Notes: a model not told the origin generated them from the letters alone. Counted from the first letter of the stretch, positions 52,835 to 62,547 are shown. The stretch is 62,738 nucleotides of DNA from Vallitalea longa (GCF_027923465.1 NZ_BRLB01000025.1:1-62738), one strand, 5' to 3'. Program-made: numbers and translations.

Positions 52835-54082
52835 ATGGATAAAAAGAACTTCTCAAGCATCGGAAATGAAATCAAGGATAGTGTTCGAAAAGCAGTCAAC
52901 ACTAGAGATTTTAATCAATTAAATAAAGATATTGGAAATACCATAAACAATACTTTAGATGATTTTAAAAGTTCTATAGGATATAATCATAATAATAGCA
53001 AGAATAGAAAAAAATGTGATAATAAGCACATATATAATGAACGATACAAGGACAGGCATTATAGATATAACCATCATTCAAATAATCCACCTTGTGAAGA
53101 AAACCAAGTTAATAAAAATAAGGATATTTCTAATTATATGCAATTTGTAAAGCCAGTTGGAAGAATATCTGGAATATTATTTACTGTATTTGGTAGTATT
53201 GGACTTGGATTGTTTGGAATTGCCATCATTGTGATGGGTATACTTGGATATGTTTTGGATAATAGCCTTTTTTATACCATTTTAAAGGGATTAGCACCGT
53301 TGTTTGGTGTTAGTATATTTTTGACTGGAAAAGGTGGGTCAATAAGAAAGAGATTAAAACGTTTTAATAAGTATATCAAGTATACTAAAAATAAAAATTA
53401 TTGTATGATTAAGGAATTATCTAATTATACTGGATTTAAAAAAAGGTTTATTATAAAAGATTTGCGTAAAATGATTTATTTAGGTATGTTTCCAGAGGGA
53501 CATCTGGATGACCAAAAAACTTGTTTTATGCTTAATAATGAAAGTTATGATCAGTACCTTAAGCTTCAGGAAAAAGTGAAAGCTGAAAAGTTAGAGAAAG
53601 AACAAGAGGTTAGTAAGAAAACGAAAGAAACAAGTAACGACGAAATTAAAAATTCTGAACTTAAAAAGTCTATAGAAGAAGGTAAATCATATATTAGACA
53701 GATCAGGGAAGCAAATGATGTTATTTCAGGTATAGAAATCACTAAAAAATTGTATCAGTTGGAAGATGTAACAAGAAAAATTTTTAATTATGTTGAAAGT
53801 CATCCAGAAAAGCTTTCAGATATTCAAAAATTTATGGACTATTATCTTCCTACTACTGCGAAATTATTGAATGCTTATAAGGAATTGGATATGCAGTCGT
53901 CACAAGGGGAAAATATTTGCTCAGCAAAAATGGAAATAGAGAATACGCTGGATACCATTAATTTAGCTTTTGAGAATTTATTGGATAGTTTATTTCAAGA
54001 TGTAGCAATGGATGTAGCAACGGATATATCGGTATTAAACACTATGCTAAAACAAGAAGGGTTAACTGAAAAAGATTTTTAA
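52835..54082 (+). CDS. xpaC: XpaC-family (5-bromo-4-chloroindolyl phosphate hydrolysis) protein
   Basis: The 415-residue protein has an N-terminal charged, His/Asn-rich segment, two membrane segments (about residues 110-165), and a C-terminal helical region (YIRQIREANDVISGIEITKKLYQLEDVT) typical of XpaC. GAGGAGG sets ATG 52835. It is followed after 19 bases by telA, the usual partner. The pair is linked to resistance to toxic anions and cell-envelope stress, but the mechanism is not known. Confidence 0.85.
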   Translation: MDKKNFSSIGNEIKDSVRKAVNTRDFNQLNKDIGNTINNTLDDFKSSIGYNHNNSKNRKKCDNKHIYNERYKDRHYRYNHHSNNPPCEENQVNKNKDISNYMQFVKPVGRISGILFTVFGSIGLGLFGIAIIVMGILGYVLDNSLFYTILKGLAPLFGVSIFLTGKGGSIRKRLKRFNKYIKYTKNKNYCMIKELSNYTGFKKRFIIKDLRKMIYLGMFPEGHLDDQKTCFMLNNESYDQYLKLQEKVKAEKLEKEQEVSKKTKETSNDEIKNSELKKSIEEGKSYIRQIREANDVISGIEITKKLYQLEDVTRKIFNYVESHPEKLSDIQKFMDYYLPTTAKLLNAYKELDMQSSQGENICSAKMEIENTLDTINLAFENLLDSLFQDVAMDVATDISVLNTMLKQEGLTEKDF

Positions 54083-54101
54083 TTAATTAGGAGGATGAAA
54101 A

Positions 54102-55253
54102 ATGAGTAATCAAGAACCAACTTTAACTTTTGATGCTTTATTTGATGAGACTGTAGAGAAGGAAAATAATATGCAAGATATGATGTTGCAGAAATCTGAG
54201 CAGGTAAATAAAGAAAATCCCGCATTCAATGAAACTATGTTGACAAAAGAAGAACGAAAAATAGTTGAAGAGTTCTCTGAAAAGATTGAATTAGACAAAA
54301 CTAATCTCATTCTCCAATATGGTGCAGGAGCTCAGAAAAAGATTGCAGATTTTTCTGAAACAGCGCTTAATAATGTTAAAACAAAGGATTTAGGAGAAGT
54401 AGGAGAAATGCTTTCAGGTGTTGTTTTAGAGTTGAAAAGCTTTGATACAGAAGAACAAAAAGGTCTATTTGGAATTTTTAAAAAGTCTTCCAATAAAATA
54501 AATGCAATGAAAGTAAAATATAATAAAGCAGAAGTAAATGTTAATAAAATCTGTCGTACACTTGAAAGTCATCAGATTCAGTTATTAAAAGATGTAGCCA
54601 TGTTGGATAAAATGTACGAAATGAATAAAACATATTTTAAAGAGCTCTCTATGTATATATTGGCTGGTAAGAAAAAACTTGCTAAGGTTCAGTCAGAAGA
54701 ACTTTCAGCTTTAGTTGAAAAATCATCTAAAAGTGGACTTCCAGAGGATGCACAGGCCGTAAATGATATGATGTCAATGTGTAATCGTTTTGAAAAGAAA
54801 ATTCATGATCTTGAATTGACCAGAATGATTTCCATTCAGATGGCTCCACAGATTAGGTTGGTGCAAGGAAATGATACTCTTATGGCTGAGAAAATCCAAT
54901 CTACTATAGTAAATACAATTCCACTATGGAAAAGTCAGATGGTACTTGCTCTAGGTGTTGCACATTCCGGTCAGGCAGCAGAAGCGCAAAGGAAAGTTAC
55001 TGACATGACTAATGAATTATTAAGGAAAAATGCCGAAACACTCAAAATGGCAACTATTGAGACCGCAAAGGAATCTGAAAGAGGAATTGTAGATATTGAA
55101 ACTCTACGCACTACCAATGAATCTTTGATTTCAACTCTTGATGAGGTAATGCATATTCAGAATGAAGGTCGCCAAAAGAGAAAAGAAGCAGAAAAAGAAC
55201 TTAATCGTATTGAAAATGAATTAAAGCAAAAATTACTTTCTATCAAAGGTTAG
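54102..55253 (+). CDS. telA: TelA-family toxic-anion-resistance protein
   Basis: The 383-residue soluble, mostly helical protein has the TelA core (LFGIFKKSSNKINAMKVKYN; MDKMYEMNKTYFKELSMYI; IQSTIVNTIPLWKSQMVLAL). It forms a two-gene operon with xpaC and is closed by a terminator. TelA relatives accompany tellurite-resistance and calcium-stress systems. The presence of the pair within a toxin island may be incidental. Confidence 0.9.
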   Translation: MSNQEPTLTFDALFDETVEKENNMQDMMLQKSEQVNKENPAFNETMLTKEERKIVEEFSEKIELDKTNLILQYGAGAQKKIADFSETALNNVKTKDLGEVGEMLSGVVLELKSFDTEEQKGLFGIFKKSSNKINAMKVKYNKAEVNVNKICRTLESHQIQLLKDVAMLDKMYEMNKTYFKELSMYILAGKKKLAKVQSEELSALVEKSSKSGLPEDAQAVNDMMSMCNRFEKKIHDLELTRMISIQMAPQIRLVQGNDTLMAEKIQSTIVNTIPLWKSQMVLALGVAHSGQAAEAQRKVTDMTNELLRKNAETLKMATIETAKESERGIVDIETLRTTNESLISTLDEVMHIQNEGRQKRKEAEKELNRIENELKQKLLSIKG

Positions 55254-55266
55254 TAAAGATATCCAT

Positions 55267-55308
55267 GAGGTTATGTTTTAGTTACTGAAAAACATAGCCT
55301 CTTTTTTT
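55267..55308 (+). terminator. Terminator after telA
   Basis: GAGGTTATGTTTT (55267-55279) pairs with AAAACATAGCCTC (55289-55301), followed by TTTTTTT. Confidence 0.9.
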
Positions 55309-55628
55309 GATTAACGATTAAATTCTAAAAATACATTTAGCCTTCTGGTTGAAAAGCTATTATTCTTGAAATTCCAATTTCACAATTAATAAAAGAATGT
55401 AAAAAAATATATAGAAGAGTTAATAAAGATATTAAACGATTGGAAATTTAATTTATAAATTATTCTATATTCAATTAAAATAAAGCTGATAGGGTAAAAA
55501 ATCAACTGTTAAAGAATGTAATTATACATCATATGGTTATACCAGCAAACAAGGATTTTACCTATAATTATTTTAATCTTAAAAAAATAACTAGCATAAT
55601 ACATAATAAGTAGTATGTTATAAAAAGA
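55309..55628. other. Degenerate spacer ending in a leader scrap
   Basis: No open frame of note. The last bases, GTATGTTATAAAAA (55613-55626), are the first 14 bases of the toxin leader seen at 57821. The rest looks like eroded coding sequence but cannot be assigned. Confidence 0.45.
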
Positions 55629-55928
55629 TTGCCAAAAGTAATGGATGAGTATATTAGTGGAAGAATTGTTAATATGCCTCAAAATATACTTAACAGCTAT
55701 AATAAAACCAAAAGAGCAGGTTCACATGCAGAAGTAAATGCTTTGAATGAAGCATTACTAGCAAGAAAAGGGGCAAACATAGATGAATTTATGATACATG
55801 TGATAAGTACTAAAGGCTTAGGACCTAGTATTCCACGAGCAGGTATTCCAATGCCAAGATGTCAACACTGTGAATATATAACAAATGGATCAAATTATTA
55901 TCCGGAGGTGTTAAAATATGGGAAATAA
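55629..55928 (+). CDS. Orphan YwqJ-like deaminase toxin tip
   Basis: The 99-residue frame carries the deaminase zinc motifs: HAEVNALNEAL (about residue 32) and PRCQHC (about 76-81), in the arrangement of the YwqJ-type nucleic-acid deaminase family of polymorphic toxins. The secretion and linker domains are missing; the frame joins directly to the start of the toxin leader, suggesting a recombination event that removed the front. No ribosome site or proper start is visible (TTG 55629 is nominal), so it may be silent. The immunity gene follows with an 11-base overlap. Confidence 0.75.
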   Translation: MPKVMDEYISGRIVNMPQNILNSYNKTKRAGSHAEVNALNEALLARKGANIDEFMIHVISTKGLGPSIPRAGIPMPRCQHCEYITNGSNYYPEVLKYGK

Positions 55929-56382
55929 TATATTAACTAAAGAAAATGTAATGAAAAATGGTGTTAATTTCGAAAAATTATATAATGAGTATTGTAGTGA
56001 TAGAATTCTAGATAAAGCTGAAGATAAAGGTGGAAAACTGTTTACAGGATTGGTTTATGAGCTTAATAATAATGGACAATTAGCATATTATTGTTTTTAT
56101 AAAGATGGATTAGAAAATGGGCAGTATGTTGAATTTTACGAGAATGGAAATGTTCAAAGTGTTCAACATATGAAACATGGAACTATAGTAGGTAAAGAAA
56201 AGATATGGTTTAAAAATGGTATGATAAAATCTGTAGGCGAATATGAATACGGTGTATGCTTAAATTTAAAGGAATGGAATGAAAAAGGTGTTTTAATTAA
56301 TCAAAAATTAGAACCTACTGAAAAAGACAAAAAAATGATAAACAACCAAAAAGATTGGCATAAAACTATGGGAAGAGAATGA
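55918..56382 (+). CDS. YwqK-family immunity protein (MORN-like repeats)
   Basis: The 154-residue protein has the YwqK pattern of short MORN_2-type repeats (GLENGQYVEFYENGNVQS, GTIVGKEKIWFKNGMIKS). It begins ATG 55918 behind GGAGGTG, inside the end of the deaminase frame. In Bacillus ywqK neutralises the YwqJ toxin. It appears intact. Confidence 0.85.
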   Translation: MGNNILTKENVMKNGVNFEKLYNEYCSDRILDKAEDKGGKLFTGLVYELNNNGQLAYYCFYKDGLENGQYVEFYENGNVQSVQHMKHGTIVGKEKIWFKNGMIKSVGEYEYGVCLNLKEWNEKGVLINQKLEPTEKDKKMINNQKDWHKTMGRE

Positions 56383-56389
56383 GAATAGT

Positions 56390-56997
56390 ATGGAAATAAA
56401 AGAAGTTCATAATTTTGATGTTTATAAAGAATCTAAGTTTATAGAGATACAAAACAAATTAATAAAAAAAATAATATTGAAAAATAATTTTAATAAAAGT
56501 AGTATAAGATTAATTGCAGGTGTGGATTTGGCTTATTGGAATAATGGAAATAAGCAGTATGGAACGCGTTCAGAGAATTACCACTAGTTATAGAAGCTTC
56601 AAAAAAATTATCATCAGAACCTGATATATTTATTTTTGATGGTAATGGATATTTACATTTTAATCATATAGGTATAGCTACGCATGCTTCATTTTTCTTA
56701 TGTAAACCAACTATAGGAGTTGCAAAAAGTTATTTAAGAGTTAATTCAGTTGATTTTGATATGCCAAAAAATAAAAAGGGGTCATACACTGATATTGTAA
56801 TAAATAAAGAGGTATATGGTAGAGTTCTTAGGACAAGAGAAGGTGTAAAGCCTATATTTATATCATGTGGAAATTATATTGATTTAGAAACTTGTACAGA
56901 AATAGTACTTAACTTAATTAATAATATTAGTAGAATACCAATCCCAACAAGATTAGCTGATTTAGAAACACATATTAGTAGGAGGGCATTGAGCTAA
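56390..56997 (+). pseudogene. Endonuclease V (YwqL/Nfi) broken by an internal deletion
   Basis: The first 60 codons read as the start of endonuclease V (IAGVDLAYWNNGNKQYG; the metal-site Asp is in VDLAY). A deletion of roughly 35-40 residues and a frameshift near 56560 follow; the rest is readable in another frame: FRELPLVIEASKKL, FIFDGNGYLHFNHIGIATH (active-site Asp), TIGVAKS, RTREGVKPIF and PIPTRLADLE. The lost part includes a conserved Glu region, so the enzyme should be inactive. It lies eight bases after the YwqK gene, as ywqL follows ywqK in B. subtilis. Confidence 0.88.
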
Positions 56998-57108
56998 AGC
57001 TAATTAATAATAAAAGTTACTGTATACAGAATATATATAATTATGGAAGGCTTAAAGTATTGATACCTTAAGTCTTTTATTTATAATCTGTTAAATCTAT
57101 AGCAATTT

Positions 57109-57300
57109 GAAGCTAAATAATGAAAGGGATAGTATTATGTAAAAAATATATATTGTTTGTTATTATTCAAGAAGAAGATAGCTATGATGAAAACAGTGAA
57201 CAAATGAACATATTAGTTATATGAATGTAATAATACATTTGGTTATAAGAGTCTTTTGGTGAGTAAATAATAAGACCTTATTTGGGTGCTTTATTAATAA
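57109..57300 (+). pseudogene. Scraps of the DUF2809 and acidic-protein genes
   Basis: Bases 57109-57160 match 51343-51395 (leader and start of the DUF2809 gene). Bases 57165-57215 (GAAGAAGATAGCTATGATG) resemble the acidic repeats, and 57250-57295 (CTTTTGGTGAGTAAATAATAAGACC, GGTGC) its end and terminator. No frame is open. Confidence 0.65.
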
Positions 57301-57360
57301 AAACGAAATTTCAATAAAACTAATTTGAACATTAACAATAGTTACATAAAGGAGATCAAA

Positions 57361-57690
57361 ATGTCAAAGAAAAACCACAATATAATTTTATACATAATGA
57401 TTATTTCATTATATATACTAACATGTATTTGTTTATTTCTTGCAGAAAAGGGATACACAACAATAGCTGAATTAATATTCTCCATTCTCCTAATAAGTGG
57501 AAGTATATTAGGATTTGTTAAAAAAGCAATAGTATTTTTACCATTAAGAACATCAATAAAAACAAACTATTATGGAAACCAAGACAAGTTCATGCATATC
57601 TTTGGATATTTCATGAATGGATTAACACTTTTATTTGGAGTGTATCTATTGATTAATATACTAATTAATAATCCTAGTTGGAGCTATTAG
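57361..57690 (+). CDS. Small three-helix membrane protein
   Basis: The 109-residue protein has three membrane segments (residues about 8-28, 34-55, 83-102) with a short basic loop. ATG 57361 follows AAAGGAGAT. It is the only intact one of three copies (relics at 49160 and 52534). No family recognised. The spacer from 57691 to 57822 is AT-rich and empty. Confidence 0.65.
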   Translation: MSKKNHNIILYIMIISLYILTCICLFLAEKGYTTIAELIFSILLISGSILGFVKKAIVFLPLRTSIKTNYYGNQDKFMHIFGYFMNGLTLLFGVYLLINILINNPSWSY

Positions 57691-57822
57691 TTAGTAAGGA
57701 TATAATTATTTTTTGATATAGATTTATGTTTGTTTGAAGTTTAAGAGGTATCTTTTAGTAATATGTAAAATAGAAAATCTACAATTAAAAACCAGATTAA
57801 AATGAAATACATAGTGTGTTGT

Positions 57823-57929
57823 ATGTTATAAAAAATGCATTTTATCCCATAAATAATGTCGTTCGTCAGGATTTGTTGAAATTATTTTATAAAAGATATA
57901 GTATTAAAAAAAAGGAAGGGAGTATTTTT
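57823..57929 (+). repeat. Conserved toxin-gene leader, copy 2
   Basis: Nearly identical to 48007-48112 through TTTATCCCATAAATAATG and GTCGTTCGTCAGGATTT. The frame through it is open into the toxin gene, but AAGGAAGGG directly before ATG 57930 marks the real start. Confidence 0.85.
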
Positions 57930-59570
57930 ATGGGATATACAAGTTATAATTTAAATAGGTTATATGATAAAGAAAGCGATATAAAAAAAATAACAGAAAT
58001 TATCGACTATATATTTGATACATTCAGAAATGTATATAATTCAATTGACTTTGACATTAAAATAAGAGACAATATAAAAGAGCAATTTGTTGTATTGACA
58101 AAAGATTTAGAAAATCTTGTTGAACGTTCCTATAATAGTGGACAAATTATCAATAAAGCAATAGCTGAATATAGTGAAGGTGAAAATCAAATAAATAATC
58201 TATTTTCAGGATTATTAGATGATACTACTAGCTCAAGTAGTTCTAATATGACTGACATGAGACATAATGGAACAACATTAAGCGGTTTTAGTGTTATACC
58301 AAATTGGTTTGAATTATTATATAATCAAGTTACAGGGAAAAGTATAATAACACATTTGCATAATTTTTTTGAGGGAATAAGAATTAATGTAAATAATAAA
58401 AATTACTCAAAGTCAGTAACATCAGAAGATACATATACCAAATTGAGTTCAGAAAATCAATTTTATGGTGCATATAAGAATACAGAATATTATCGTAGAA
58501 GTAAAATTAAGGAAATACAACAGTATATTCGAGAAAAAGGAATAAGCATAGATGCAACAGGTCGTATAGACAGAACTACATATCAGGCTTCACGAATGAT
58601 AGGAATGGATGAATTAGTAGATAGTGGATTGATTCAAAAAGATATTTATGGTAATTATAGGTTTATATTTAACAAATATAGCAATTATCCTGTTAACCAT
58701 ATTGAATCTAATGAGTATCATGATAAACCAGAGAAAAAAAGTTTTTGGGATAAAATTGGTGATACATTAAGAAGTATACCAGAGGTAGCATCTGATGCAT
58801 GGGATACAACGTCTGAATTTGCGTCTAATGCATGGGATACAACAACTGAATTTGCATCTGACGCATGGGATACAACATCCGAATTTGCATCTAACGCATG
58901 GGATTCAATATCTGAAGATTTATCTAATACATGGGACAAGGCAACACATGCTGATTATGGGCAAATGGCATTAGGAGCAGCACAGATTGTTGGTGGATTT
59001 ACTGAGGGCAAGACTGGAATTGGAATTGCAACGGCTGGAACAGCACTATCAGGAGGTATACTTGCCCCAGTAGCAATGTGTGGCGGTGGCTATTTAATGG
59101 TAGATGGTATGAGTAATATTTCAGATGGATTTGGTAAAATGCATAATGGATGGAATAATATTGATCCTGATAGTGAAGAGGCAGTAGATTGGAATTATAT
59201 GAGGAATGGCTACAAAGCTGTCTTTGGGGATGAAGCAGGAGAGACTATATATAATTGTACACAGGTAGTAGCAGCTGCAACAACAATATCAAAATCTATA
59301 ACTACTCAAACTGCGATTAAAGGATATACCAATTCACGGTTAGCATACCAATTAAATAATGGAACTGCTGGACCTTTGAAAATAAATTTAACAAATACCA
59401 ATGCTATTATTGGACATTTTAATACAAGTAACGTACCAATAAAAACTATATCAATAAAATATTGGAATTTTTCTACCCTATCATTTTTTACAGGACTAGA
59501 TATCTTTAATTCTCGAGGCAGTGCTGAAGATGTAATTGATGAAGTTCAAGAATCACTTAAGGAGGATTAG
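57930..59570 (+). CDS. Intact polymorphic-toxin-like protein
   Basis: The 546-residue protein has (1) an N-terminal helical domain of about 100 residues resembling WXG100/LXG-type secretion domains (YDKESDIKKITEIIDYIFD); (2) a middle region with a peptidoglycan-binding-like motif (IQQYIREKGISIDATGR, about 196-212); (3) five 11-residue amphipathic repeats of the type ASDAWDTTSEF (about 285-340); (4) a Gly/Ala-rich hydrophobic stretch (about 346-400), as in pre-toxin regions; (5) a C-terminal tip of about 130 residues that differs from the other island copy. The tip has no recognised catalytic motif. Two membrane immunity-like genes follow at once. Toxin role is inferred from architecture and context. 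Confidence 0.7.
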   Translation: MGYTSYNLNRLYDKESDIKKITEIIDYIFDTFRNVYNSIDFDIKIRDNIKEQFVVLTKDLENLVERSYNSGQIINKAIAEYSEGENQINNLFSGLLDDTTSSSSSNMTDMRHNGTTLSGFSVIPNWFELLYNQVTGKSIITHLHNFFEGIRINVNNKNYSKSVTSEDTYTKLSSENQFYGAYKNTEYYRRSKIKEIQQYIREKGISIDATGRIDRTTYQASRMIGMDELVDSGLIQKDIYGNYRFIFNKYSNYPVNHIESNEYHDKPEKKSFWDKIGDTLRSIPEVASDAWDTTSEFASNAWDTTTEFASDAWDTTSEFASNAWDSISEDLSNTWDKATHADYGQMALGAAQIVGGFTEGKTGIGIATAGTALSGGILAPVAMCGGGYLMVDGMSNISDGFGKMHNGWNNIDPDSEEAVDWNYMRNGYKAVFGDEAGETIYNCTQVVAAATTISKSITTQTAIKGYTNSRLAYQLNNGTAGPLKINLTNTNAIIGHFNTSNVPIKTISIKYWNFSTLSFFTGLDIFNSRGSAEDVIDEVQESLKED

Positions 59571-59882
59571 ATGAAATTAAATAAGAAACAAAAATTCTAT
59601 TTAGGAACATACCTATTAGGTTGTGCTATTGCAGTGCTAGAATCAGGAGTACCATCAATCATATATCTCATACCAATAAAATTATTTGGAATTCTTCTAG
59701 CTATAACAGTGGGTAGAGCTTTTTATTTGGGAGATGAAAGAAAAATGCCATTTACTTCTGTGGTATTAGTGGGTGTAAAAAGTGCATTTATTGCATTATT
59801 ATTAATTGTTGGTTCAGAAATATTAAGAGATACATTATTATCACATGGTATAGATATATCATTTATTACTGCACCTTTTTGA
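59571..59882 (+). CDS. Membrane immunity-like protein, copy 1
   Basis: The start codon directly follows the toxin stop, and the ribosome site (AAGGAGG) is inside the toxin's last codons, so the two are translationally coupled. The 103-residue protein has three membrane segments and ends TLLSHGIDISFITAPF. The position is that of an immunity gene; family not recognised. Confidence 0.75.
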   Translation: MKLNKKQKFYLGTYLLGCAIAVLESGVPSIIYLIPIKLFGILLAITVGRAFYLGDERKMPFTSVVLVGVKSAFIALLLIVGSEILRDTLLSHGIDISFITAPF

Positions 59883-59980
59883 TCTTAGATGTAAAAAGCA
59901 AGGTCACATAATTAAACAATATTTAATATCCTTCTTTAAATTACCACTAAAGAAGCGCATGATTACTTAAGGAGGATTAG

Positions 59981-60292
59981 ATGAAATTAAATAAGAGACA
60001 AAAATTCTATTTAGGAACATACCTAGTAGGTTATGCTATTGCAGTGCTTGAATCAGGAGTACCATCAATCATATATCTTATACCATTAAAAGTATTTGGA
60101 CTGATATTAAGTATAACAATAGGTAATGCTCTTTTTATGGCAGATGAAAGAAAAATACCATTTTCTTCTATTATATTAGTTAATGTGAAAAATGTAATGA
60201 TTATGACATTATTAATTATTACAACATGTATTTTAAAAAAGACATTATTATCACATGGTATAGATATATCATTTATTACTGCACCTTTTTAA
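59981..60292 (+). CDS. Membrane immunity-like protein, copy 2
   Basis: A tandem duplicate of the gene at 59571, also 103 residues. The first 40 residues and last 16 (TLLSHGIDISFITAPF) are nearly or fully identical, while the middle third has diverged (LSITIGNALFMADERK). The spacer carries a copy of the ACTTAAGGAGGATTAG ribosome region. The pattern suggests a spare immunity variant under selection for new specificity in the middle segment. Confidence 0.75.
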   Translation: MKLNKRQKFYLGTYLVGYAIAVLESGVPSIIYLIPLKVFGLILSITIGNALFMADERKIPFSSIILVNVKNVMIMTLLIITTCILKKTLLSHGIDISFITAPF

Positions 60293-60462
60293 TCTCAGAT
60301 GCAAAAAATAGGGTACCATTTAAACAATATTTAATATACTCTTTATGAGAGTATATTATTTTTACGAATTTTATTTTAATAATACTAAAATAGCTTTATT
60401 AATATATAAATTCTTTTTTGAATTATCACTAAAGAAGCGCATAATTACTTAAGGAGGATTAG

Positions 60463-60560
60463 ATAAAATTAAATTAAGAAACAAAAATTCTATTTAGGAA
60501 CATACCTAGTAGGTTATGTTATTGCAGATTTTTTACCGTCAATTAAGATAACAAAGTCAG
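60463..60560 (+). pseudogene. Third, dead copy of the membrane immunity-like gene
   Basis: The ribosome region is kept (60440-60460), but the start is ATA and the frame is shifted. AAACAAAAATTCTATTTAGG and ACATACCTAGTAGGTTATG match copy 2, then a deletion ends the similarity near 60545. The next 280 bases hold nothing recognisable. Confidence 0.85.
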
Positions 60561-60850
60561 CTATTATGACGTAGATTAGATTAAAAAAATTACACTCAAA
60601 ATAAACTGCAACTTAGTTCAATCAATACATATAAATTATGTTGCAGATTTTGTAATAAAAATATATTATTTATAAATTTTCTATTTTATGTACTTATTTC
60701 ACATTTAGATCTGTTTCAGAAAATTTACACCCAATAGCATTTCCCTTAACTTACTGAATTTGTTATTTCAAGAACAAATGAAGAGTGTTCTAATGAAGGT
60801 GTAATGTTATAGTTCTTTTGATATTATAAATGATAGCGAATAATACTAGC

Positions 60851-60958
60851 ATGTTATATATCATAAAAAAATGCATTTTATCCCATAAATAATGTCGTTC
60901 GTCAGAATTTATTGAAATTATTATAAAAGATATAGTATTAAAGAAAGGGAGTATTTTT
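60851..60958 (+). repeat. Conserved toxin-gene leader, copy 3
   Basis: Matches copies 1 and 2 but has an additional A in the A-run and lacks two bases later, so it cannot encode the same peptide; nucleotide conservation is nonetheless very high. Confidence 0.85.
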
Positions 60959-62547
60959 ATGGGATATACAAGTTATAATTTAAATAGGTTATATGATAAA
61001 GAAAGCGATATAAAAAAAATAACAGAAATTATAGACTATATATTTGATACATTTAGAAATGTATATAATTCAATTGACTTTGACATTAAAATAAGAGACA
61101 ATACAAAAGAGCAATTTGTTGTATTGACAAAAGATTTAGAAAATATTGTTGAACGTTCTTATAATAGTGGACAAATTATCAATAAAGCAATAGCTGAATA
61201 TAGTGAAGGTGAAAATCAAATAAATAATCTATTTTCAGGATTATTAGATGATACTACTAACTCAAGTAGTTCTAATATGACTGACATGAGACATAATGGA
61301 ACAACATTAAGCGGTTTTAGTGTTATACCAAATTGGTTTGAATTATTATATAATCAAGTTACAGGTAAAAGTATAATAACACATTTGCATAATTTTTTTG
61401 AGGGAATAGGAATTGATGTAAATAATAAAAATTACTCAAAGTCAGTAATATCAGAAGATACATATACCAAATTGAGTTCAGAAAATCAGTTTTTTGGTAA
61501 GGAATATAAAAATACAGATTATTATCGTAGGAATAAAATTAAGAAAATACAACAGTATATAAAAGGAAAAAACATAGATGTAACAGGTAGTTTGGACAAA
61601 GCTACATTTCAAGCTTCATGTATGATAGGAATGGATGAATTAATAAATAATGGGTTCATTCAAGAAGATAGTTTTATAGACGATGGAACATTTATACTAA
61701 CGTACAAAACAACAATTTTATCAACTTATTTAATTCTAGCAGTTATAATATTGAAAAAGATATTTCAAATAAATTAGAGACTAAATCTCTTGATTATGAA
61801 GGTCTCTCTAGAAGTAATAAGAAATATGTAACTTCCTTAATAGAAGGAATGGAAGTAACTGCTAATGGTGATAAAAAATTTGAAAAATACGTTGGTTGGG
61901 TTGACTATAGCTATTTTGAAGAAACATTTGACAATTTCATTATTGCGCAACAATCAAATCTTTGGAAGTGGTGCAATGATGTTGAAATTAAGGCTACATA
62001 TTATACTGAAGTGGGAGTTCAAACTATAGGTGGTATTTCAGAATATACGTTGGGTACAGGTGTAGTTGGTACATTCGGTTGGACAGGATGGGGAATTCCT
62101 ATTAGTATAGGTGGCGCATATATTGCAGCTGATGGGGCTTCTAATGTAACAGGGGGTATATCTAAAATAATTAGTGGATTTAAGGGTGAATATCAGGGCG
62201 ATACAATGAATATTATGAAAAGATTGTATATAAATATTTCCCCCAAATATGGAGAGGAATATTATAATAATACACAGATGGAAATTGGTTTAATATCACT
62301 AGCATCACAAGTAAATTCGCTTAAAAAAGGTATAACTTATCATCCTAGAAAGAAGAATATAGATTATGTTGTTAAGAATAATATTGATTACCATACTCAG
62401 GTAGTTAAAGTAAATAACAAAATCATTATAACAAGAAGAGTAATTGATGAGACAATTAAGAACACAAGAATACTTGATAAAACAATAGTTGACTTAAATA
62501 CAGTAGATGTGACATGCTCCCCCACTAAACCTATAAAACGGTTTTGA
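60959..62547 (+). pseudogene. Second toxin gene, frameshifted and cut by an IS605-type element
   Basis: The first 215 residues are almost identical to the intact toxin at 57930. A frameshift lies between about 61672 and 61740; reading continues in another frame (NNNFINLFNSSSYNIEKD, then VGWVDYSYFEETFD) through a hydrophobic Gly-rich region (VGTFGWTGWGIPISIGGAYI) different from that of the first toxin. The frame then runs at about 62516 into the right end of a TnpB element, which supplies its last ten residues and stop. The true toxin tip is missing. Confidence 0.8.

Noticed and set aside
57816-57929. In-frame N-terminal extension of the toxin gene through its leader
   Set aside because: AAGGAAGGG lies just before ATG 57930, and the leader of the third copy contains frame-breaking indels.
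58718-58939. Minus-strand frame with SDVVSHALDANSDVVSHA repeats
   Set aside because: It is the complement of the 11-residue toxin repeat and has no start signal.
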